A stretch of DNA of 64,000 nucleotides, taken from contig JADZEW010000026.1 in assembly GCA_020850325.1 (NCBI GenBank), positions 62,001-126,000 on the forward strand, given 5' to 3'. Source of the DNA: Methanoregulaceae archaeon. Its GTDB lineage: Bacteria > Armatimonadota > Fimbriimonadia > Fimbriimonadales > Fimbriimonadaceae. Below, piece after piece: positions 58,962 through 64,000 of this stretch. How positions within the stretch are numbered: position 1 is the first letter of the stretch; each line of letters opens with the position of its first letter. The translations under genes were made by a program, and so were the position numbers. The notes below the pieces were generated by a model. It was not told where the DNA came from, ran no database searches, and saw only the letters and a program-made list of their open reading frames with translations.

Positions 58962-60540
58962 ACACCGGGCGGTGGTCCGAGGCCAACTTCTCGTCCACGA
59001 CGCGGGTCCGTCGGGCCATCCATCGGGTCGGCGGCCAAAAGAAAACGAAGTCGATCTCCTTCTCTGGCTGCGCGGCGGAGTAGGTGAAGTGATCCGAAGC
59101 TGGTTTCTTGGCCTCACCGGCGAGACTGCGGAAGAGCGAGATCGTACGCGAGCCGGGCTCATCGTTGAAGTCGCCGAGCAGCACGTACGGGATCTTCAGC
59201 CCGTGCAGGTATTCGGCAAGCGCGGACGCCTGGGCGAAGCGAAAACCGTCGTCCTCGACCCAATCGAAGTGGACATTGACGACCATCAGCAACTCGTCGC
59301 TGGGAAGACGCACCTCCGCCGCGAGAGCAACGCGAGGTTCATTGCCGACCGGCAACACCACCGACTGGACGTTTCGCAGCGGGTAGCGAGAGAGGATCCC
59401 CATGCCGTACTGCCCGCCATCGTGGTCCATGAAAGCGCCAAAGGCAGCGTGCATGTTCAGCCGCTTGCCCAGCTCGGCGGCTTGGTTGACGCTACCACTG
59501 CGCCGAACCCGCAGATCGACTTCCTGCAGACCCACGATGTCCGGATTGAGTCGGCGGAGCGTCGCGGCGGTGCGGGCAAGGTCGAGCTTGTCGTCCATGC
59601 CGCGCCCATGGCGGATGTTGTAGCTCACGACGCGACTCTTCACCTCGGTGACGGGTTTCGCCTGCGGGTCAAAGCGGAACTTGGCGACGACGGCAGCGTG
59701 GTCGCTCGGGAAGAGCGTCGGGTGGTGGTCGATCATCGATGACTCGGTAGCTTCCAGACCCCATCCGCGATAGTAGATAAAGTCAATCCGATCTTGCTCC
59801 TGCTTCGGGAAGCGCGGCGTCCAGGTCCGATCTCGCAAGCGATCGATCACCGGATTCAGTTCGCGGTAGGCGTCTCGATAGCCCGCATCCATCAGCACGT
59901 GACTGGTCGGCCAATCGACGACGGCCTGGTACTGGTCGCGTGCGACGGCGGCATAGTCGAGGTGGGACATCGAGTTGTAGTCGCCCGCGATGATGACCGG
60001 AACGTCTTTATACTTTGGGTCCCTCAGACGCTCGGCGATCCCGTCCCGGATCATCTCCAGATCGGGTTTGGAAGCCGCGCAGGCAGCAAGCATGCTCGCA
60101 AGGTCGCTGACGTTACGCGTGCCCGCCTCCCAGATCTCGCCGCTGTAGGGCAGCCAGATCGAATAGAACGCGACCCGCGACTTGTTCGGGAGCTCAACAA
60201 GCGCACCCACACACTTAAATGGTTCGTGTACCGAAATATCTTCGACAATTGGAAAGCGGCTGTGAATGGAGAGATTCGTGCCGCGTGGAAGAAAGTGGAA
60301 ACCGAGCTCCTTGGCGATCAACTCCCCCGAACCGTAGGTCTCCTGCATGGCGACGATGTCGACCCCGCTACGCTGGATCACCTCGACGACCCGCCGCGGT
60401 CCCGCCATCATCCCGTCTTCGCGGCCTCCGCGCCAGATGTTCCAGGTCATCGCCTTGAACTCACCCGAGCGCGGGCGCGCCTGGGCCGCCACACAAGTGG
60501 TCAGCACGGCAACCAGCAACCCCATCAGCAAGAAGCGCAA
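58930..60540 (-). CDS. Secreted protein with two tandem EEP (endonuclease/exonuclease/phosphatase) domains
   Basis: 536 residues. A signal peptide (about 1-20) is followed by two complete EEP domains: residues about 28-292 ('MTWNIWRGG', 'MQETYG', 'IAGDYNS', 'FPSDHAAV') and about 303-536 ('VSYNIRHGRG', 'LQEVDL', 'LLGDFND', 'LASDHRPV'). Each has the Asn, Glu, Asp-x-Asn and Asp-His residues needed for metal-dependent phosphoester hydrolysis. Such exported proteins act on nucleic acids, inositol phosphates or sphingomyelin. The start is TTG at 60540 or ATG at 60525. An eroded copy lies at 56224-56411. Confidence 0.85.
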   Translation of the reverse strand: MRFLLMGLLVAVLTTCVAAQARPRSGEFKAMTWNIWRGGREDGMMAGPRRVVEVIQRSGVDIVAMQETYGSGELIAKELGFHFLPRGTNLSIHSRFPIVEDISVHEPFKCVGALVELPNKSRVAFYSIWLPYSGEIWEAGTRNVSDLASMLAACAASKPDLEMIRDGIAERLRDPKYKDVPVIIAGDYNSMSHLDYAAVARDQYQAVVDWPTSHVLMDAGYRDAYRELNPVIDRLRDRTWTPRFPKQEQDRIDFIYYRGWGLEATESSMIDHHPTLFPSDHAAVVAKFRFDPQAKPVTEVKSRVVSYNIRHGRGMDDKLDLARTAATLRRLNPDIVGLQEVDLRVRRSGSVNQAAELGKRLNMHAAFGAFMDHDGGQYGMGILSRYPLRNVQSVVLPVGNEPRVALAAEVRLPSDELLMVVNVHFDWVEDDGFRFAQASALAEYLHGLKIPYVLLGDFNDEPGSRTISLFRSLAGEAKKPASDHFTYSAAQPEKEIDFVFFWPPTRWMARRTRVVDEKLASDHRPVFTELTLRPDR

Positions 60541-60597
60541 TCCGTCTATAACGCGCCGATTCTACCAATCGGGTCTAAACGGTAAGGTTAACGCGTT

Positions 60598-61665
60598 ATG
60601 CGTCGAACAGCGACTCTGCTCTTGCTCCTTACTGGCCCGTCCCTGCAGGCAGATGCGATTGACGATTGGATCAAGGCGGCAATGGAGAAGGACCATGTTC
60701 CGGGCGTGGGGGTCGCGATTGTCCGCCCCGATGGCAGCGCCGACATTCGCGGATACGGCGTGGCCAACCTGGAATACGACGTTCCCTTCAGCGTAAAGAC
60801 GGTCCACCGCATCGCCTCGATCAGCAAGCAGTTCTGCGCCTACGCGATTCTCAAACTCGCCAAAGAAGGCAAGCTCAGCCTCGATGACCCGCTCCGCAAG
60901 TTCTTCCCCAAGGGACCCGAGGCTTGGAGCAAGATCACGCTCACCCATGCGCTGGCCCACCGATCCGGGATCGCCGAGCCGGGAACCGCGTTCGATTATC
61001 GCCGCGAGTACACGACCGACGAGTACGTCGAGATTCTCGCAAAGAAGCCTCTGTCCGAGGAGCCAGGAAAGACCTACCGCTATAACAACTTCGCCTACGG
61101 GCTGCTCGGCATGGTCGTCGGAATCACATCAGGTGAGCCGATTGAGCAGTACGTGAGGAAACACGTGTTCGACCCGCTCGGCATGGCGGCCACCCACTAC
61201 TGGGACGCGGAGGCAGTCGTTCCTCATCGGTCCGCTGGCTACCGCTGGCGCGATGGCAAACACGTGATCCCGCTGATGATCCGCCCGCGGGTGTTCCACG
61301 GATCCGGCGGCATCCTCTCGAGCCTCGAGGACATGGTCAGGTACGAGTTGGAGCTTCGAAAGCCTAAGGTGCTTGACTCGACCCTGCTGGACCAGCAGTG
61401 GAAGGTCTATGGCGGCGGCGAACGCGGCTACGGATTTGGTTGGCAGGTCGACCGCCGTGATGGCAAGCTCGTGCTGACCCACACGGGGGGCACGTTTGGC
61501 TACACGTCGGTCATCCATCGGGATGTGACTGACGGATGGACGATCATTCTCTTCCGGAACGCGCAAACGACCGAAGTCGCGGCGTGGGGAGCCGACGTCT
61601 TGAAGCTCGCAAAAGAAACGAAGGGCTTCCCGAGTCGGGAAGCCCTTCCTGTGCTGAGTCCTTAG
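60598..61665 (+). CDS. Serine beta-lactamase-fold hydrolase (class C-like/esterase)
   Basis: 355 residues with a signal peptide (about 1-18). Active-site motifs are Ser74-x-x-Lys77 ('IASISKQF'), Tyr162-x-Asn164 ('RYNNF'), and His295-Thr-Gly-Gly ('LTHTGGTFG'). These are the class C/D-peptidase-like motifs of the beta-lactamase superfamily; HTGG in place of KTGG is common in the esterase/peptidase branch. Its terminator hairpin falls inside the last codons. It is a secreted D-peptidase or esterase rather than an antibiotic-resistance enzyme on present evidence. Confidence 0.85.
   Translation: MRRTATLLLLLTGPSLQADAIDDWIKAAMEKDHVPGVGVAIVRPDGSADIRGYGVANLEYDVPFSVKTVHRIASISKQFCAYAILKLAKEGKLSLDDPLRKFFPKGPEAWSKITLTHALAHRSGIAEPGTAFDYRREYTTDEYVEILAKKPLSEEPGKTYRYNNFAYGLLGMVVGITSGEPIEQYVRKHVFDPLGMAATHYWDAEAVVPHRSAGYRWRDGKHVIPLMIRPRVFHGSGGILSSLEDMVRYELELRKPKVLDSTLLDQQWKVYGGGERGYGFGWQVDRRDGKLVLTHTGGTFGYTSVIHRDVTDGWTIILFRNAQTTEVAAWGADVLKLAKETKGFPSREALPVLSP
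61621..61647. terminator. Bidirectional hairpin terminator inside gene end
   Basis: AAGGGCTTCCCGA and TCGGGAAGCCCTT are exact complements (61621-61633 with 61635-61647). The stem lies within the last codons of the beta-lactamase-fold gene, close to the convergent helicase stop at 61662. Confidence 0.85.
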
Positions 61666-62846
61666 CGTCGCCCGCCGCCGCGGCGGCGCGGAACGGCAGC
61701 GAGCATGGCCATCTTCGAGGGCCGGGTGATGATCGGCGCGGGATCGCCCATCGGCGAAACCGGAATCGGTCGATCCATGAGCCGCTCGATGGCGCACATG
61801 TCCTTCACCTGGTCGGCGAGCGCGAGCGTAACCGCTCGACCCTCGGCACCAGCCCGGCCGGTGCGTCCGATGCGGTGCACGTAGTCCTCGGCCGTCTGGG
61901 GAACATCGTAGTTGATAACGAGTTCGATGTCCTTTACGTCGATGCCACGAGCGGCGATGTCGGTCGCGACAAGAACCTGGTAGTGACCCGACTTGAAGCC
62001 TTCGAGCGCCTCACGGCGCTGAGCGAGGGTTCGATCGGCGTGGATTTCGGCTGCGCGATGACCGTCTTGGTGCAGCATGCGGGCGAGCTTGCGCGCGCCA
62101 TGCCGGGTTCGAGCGAACACCAGCGTGCTGCCTCGGGTCTTGCCGATGAGCGAGCGGAGCATATCCTGCTTGCGATCTTGGGCCAGGTAGACCACCTCTT
62201 GGGTGACCAAGTGCGAGGCCGTTCCCTGAGGAGCGACTTCGACCCGCTGCGGATCGATCAGATAGTGCGCGGCAAGTTGGGCGATGCCCTGCGGCATCGT
62301 GGCGCTGAACAGCATCGTCTGTCGCTGCTCGGGCAACTGGTTGAAGATGGTGCGGATTGCCGGGGCGAAGCCCATGTCGAGCATTCGGTCGGCTTCGTCG
62401 AGCACCGCGATCGAGACGTTTCGCAGTGAAACGGTCCGTTGCTGAAGGTGGTCGATGAGGCGGCCGGGGGTCGCGACGATCACCTTGGGGCGTGCCCGCA
62501 GGTCGCGGATCTGGCGTCCCATGGAGTCGCCGCCGATGATCAGCACCGACGATAGTCCGATCATGCTGAGCGAGGCTTGAATCTGCTGGGCGAGCTCGCG
62601 GGTCGGGGCGAGAATCAGTGCAGTTTGGCCGTCGCGAAGCCGATGGGCGATCGGTAGGCCGAACGCGAAGGTCTTGCCGGTGCCGGTCTGGGCGAGGCCG
62701 ATGACATCGAGCCCGCGGAGTCCGAGCGGGATGGCCGCCTCTTGGATCGGGGTCGGGGTGTCGATGTTGTGATGAAGGAGGCGGGCGCAATAGTCAGGCG
62801 CAACACCGAGTGCGGCAAAAGCCGATTGGGTTTTGGTATGGGACAT
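61662..62846 (-). CDS. DEAD-box RNA helicase (RhlE-like)
   Basis: 394 residues. Helicase core with Q motif ('TPTPIQEAAIP'), AQTGTGKT, PTRELA, DEAD, SAT, and 'HRIGRTGRAG'. A short basic tail (RRRGGGRR) replaces any C-terminal RNA-binding domain, as in RhlE. Start ATG at 62846 chosen over an earlier ATG nine codons upstream, since the family starts with the Q-motif segment just after. It complements the CsdA-type helicase at 18263. The C-terminal extension ends near the bidirectional terminator. Confidence 0.9.
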   Translation of the reverse strand: MSHTKTQSAFAALGVAPDYCARLLHHNIDTPTPIQEAAIPLGLRGLDVIGLAQTGTGKTFAFGLPIAHRLRDGQTALILAPTRELAQQIQASLSMIGLSSVLIIGGDSMGRQIRDLRARPKVIVATPGRLIDHLQQRTVSLRNVSIAVLDEADRMLDMGFAPAIRTIFNQLPEQRQTMLFSATMPQGIAQLAAHYLIDPQRVEVAPQGTASHLVTQEVVYLAQDRKQDMLRSLIGKTRGSTLVFARTRHGARKLARMLHQDGHRAAEIHADRTLAQRREALEGFKSGHYQVLVATDIAARGIDVKDIELVINYDVPQTAEDYVHRIGRTGRAGAEGRAVTLALADQVKDMCAIERLMDRPIPVSPMGDPAPIITRPSKMAMLAAVPRRRGGGRR

Positions 62847-63095
62847 AGGTTGTGATGGCGCACGTAAACTCACGCGCCGGGTGAGGCTTGCCGCTAAACG
62901 AGATCAGGCTCAACCGGGGCAAATCGTGCGGGAACCTGTGCGCAGCAAAACCTAAAGGTAAGGAGCGATGCGCTCGGCCCATGAGTGGACCTGACGAAGA
63001 CTATACCCGAGTTTGGCTCGGATTGATTCGGGTTAGTTCGGATTGGTTCGGATTGGCTCGGAGTGCGCAGGTTGGTTCGTACCCGCGCCCAGACC
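62847..63095. repeat. Intergenic region with 10-bp tandem repeats
   Basis: Between the helicase start and the GH116-like stop. Bases 63014-63063 hold five copies of a 10-bp unit near GGTTCGGATT. The 18 bases 63047-63064 also occur upstream of the palindromic element at 28941-28958. No gene is visible. Confidence 0.6.
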
Positions 63096-64000
63096 CTACT
63101 TCAACTTGCCATCTTCAAACCGATAGTCGAAGGGATGTGCACGATTACTTCCCGTGACGGTGCCCCAACCCCGTTCATTGATGAAGGCAAATCGAACCCG
63201 CCCCTCTACCTGGGGCGTAAACGCCATCGTTTTCTTAGGGCCGTGGCACTGGAATCCAGTGATCGCCAGGAATGCTCCGTAGGTCGCCATCGCCCGGCCA
63301 TAGTGGTCGCTGCACTCGATCTCGTTGTACGGATTCCGCTTCGACGGATGATAGCGTTCGTGGATCGCGCGGATCACCGTAAGGCCTTCGGTCACCATGC
63401 CTTCCGCGATCATGTGCGCCGCAACTTGGCCCTCGTAGCCCGTCCAACATTCGTTGAAGTACACGACCGCCCAAGCGTCTCCGCTCTTCCCTACCGCCTC
63501 CTGGAGTCCGCCTTTCGGGAAGCTGCACATGATCAGGCCCGGTTCCTTCGGCGTCGCGTACCACCGCCCGCCGGGAATCACCTTGTTGTGTCGCCGGTAC
63601 TCCCAGATATCCTCGTAGAAGCTGTACTTGAAGATCGACGAAAGGGCTTTCTTCGCTTGTTCAGCGGGGACGACTCTCGGCAGGTTAAGTTGCAGCGCCC
63701 ACGACTGCCCAAAGAGCTGATCGGTATGGCAGCCGATGTTCGTGTTGTTTGCTTCCGGTCGCTTGGGGTCGACCCGGTTCACGAAGTATTCGCCGTCAAA
63801 CAAGTCGGCGGCCATTCTCTCGCTGCCGCTCGCGGCGAGTCTGCCGCATTCAGCCTCGAACTCGCTGTCCCCCATTTCGGCCGCCATCGCCTGGGACGCC
63901 CGCAGCGCCGCGATGTAGAGCGACGAGATCCACGCGATCTTCCCGTACCAAGCGGTGTCGAGCGTGTTGTATTGCGCGCCGTCCAGGATGCCATCTCGAT
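63096..64000 (-). CDS. GH116-like glycoside hydrolase (non-lysosomal glucosylceramidase family), C-terminal part
   Basis: About 300 residues of the C-terminal catalytic domain are visible; the frame is open to base 64000, so the 5' part lies outside. Landmarks 'LDGAQYNTLDTAWYGKIAW', 'LYIAALRASQAMA', 'NEIECSDHYGRAMATYGAFLA' and 'GFQCHGPKKTMAFTP' match GH116 (DUF608-associated) enzymes, glucosidases or xylosidases of beta-linked substrates. 'VNRVDPKRPEANNTNIGCHTDQLFGQSW', in outline, contains the catalytic-domain 'C-TDQ-GQ' region. The gene is exported or cytoplasmic; the signal peptide is not in view. Confidence 0.8.
   Translation of the reverse strand, partial: RDGILDGAQYNTLDTAWYGKIAWISSLYIAALRASQAMAAEMGDSEFEAECGRLAASGSERMAADLFDGEYFVNRVDPKRPEANNTNIGCHTDQLFGQSWALQLNLPRVVPAEQAKKALSSIFKYSFYEDIWEYRRHNKVIPGGRWYATPKEPGLIMCSFPKGGLQEAVGKSGDAWAVVYFNECWTGYEGQVAAHMIAEGMVTEGLTVIRAIHERYHPSKRNPYNEIECSDHYGRAMATYGAFLAITGFQCHGPKKTMAFTPQVEGRVRFAFINERGWGTVTGSNRAHPFDYRFEDGKLK

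Overview
The window is high-GC, gene-dense bacterial chromosome, most consistent with Armatimonadota (Fimbriimonadia-like). Pointers are a PEP-CTERM exported protein, type IV pilin-like genes, four DinB-fold proteins, a DUF5916 outer-membrane protein, several glycoside hydrolases (GH43, GH29, GH116) and a dnaJ-hspR operon with a HAIR operator. The taxonomic call is an inference from gene content. There is no rRNA, no recognisable tRNA and no CRISPR array.

Left part (1-37,162). This is mostly housekeeping and secreted proteins: metX, a subtilisin-like protease, a CAP protein, a PEP-CTERM protein, an SDR, an IsdG-like monooxygenase, a three-gene pseudopilin operon (7279-10003), and a long minus-strand run (birA, nadC, lipoprotein, outer-membrane protein, LCP protein, threonine aldolase, hspR, dnaJ). 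The last four are chained by 4-nt overlaps behind a HAIR operator. Then come an HDOD protein, a DEAD-box helicase, a small cytochrome c, a BTAD/TPR regulator, a GH43 enzyme, a stand-alone rpsJ outside any ribosomal operon, a DUF5916 protein, DinB and DUF families, a transglutaminase-like protein and a hydrolase. Intergenic spaces carry two families of short palindromic repeats.

Central island (about 37.2-47.5 kb). A cluster of conflict-system genes is bracketed by two paralogous short proteins (36509-37162 minus, 47586-48299 plus). It holds a strong minus-strand promoter driving a predicted 165-nt, multi-hairpin, intrinsically terminated RNA; a DUF2130 coiled-coil protein with a PD-(D/E)XK-like signature; a pseudoknotted leader RNA; a zinc-finger protein; a winged-helix protein with a short glycine-rich beta motif; a NYN-domain RNase; a PIN toxin with its partner; and a type III restriction-modification pair whose Res subunit ends in an apparent HEPN ribonuclease domain. 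Three predicted RNases beside a DNA restriction system suggest a layered anti-phage or abortive-infection locus. This is the most notable region.

Right part (48.3-64 kb). Two ydaO-type cyclic di-AMP riboswitches each precede a paralogous helical protein of about 118 residues with no recognised function. Around them lie a GH29 fucosidase, DinB and VOC proteins, a CPA1 cation/proton antiporter coupled to a DUF389 protein, a decayed phosphatase-family fragment, a DUF2339 membrane protein, a tandem-domain EEP-family protein, a serine beta-lactamase-like protein, a RhlE-like helicase, and the end of a GH116-like glucosylceramidase running off the window.
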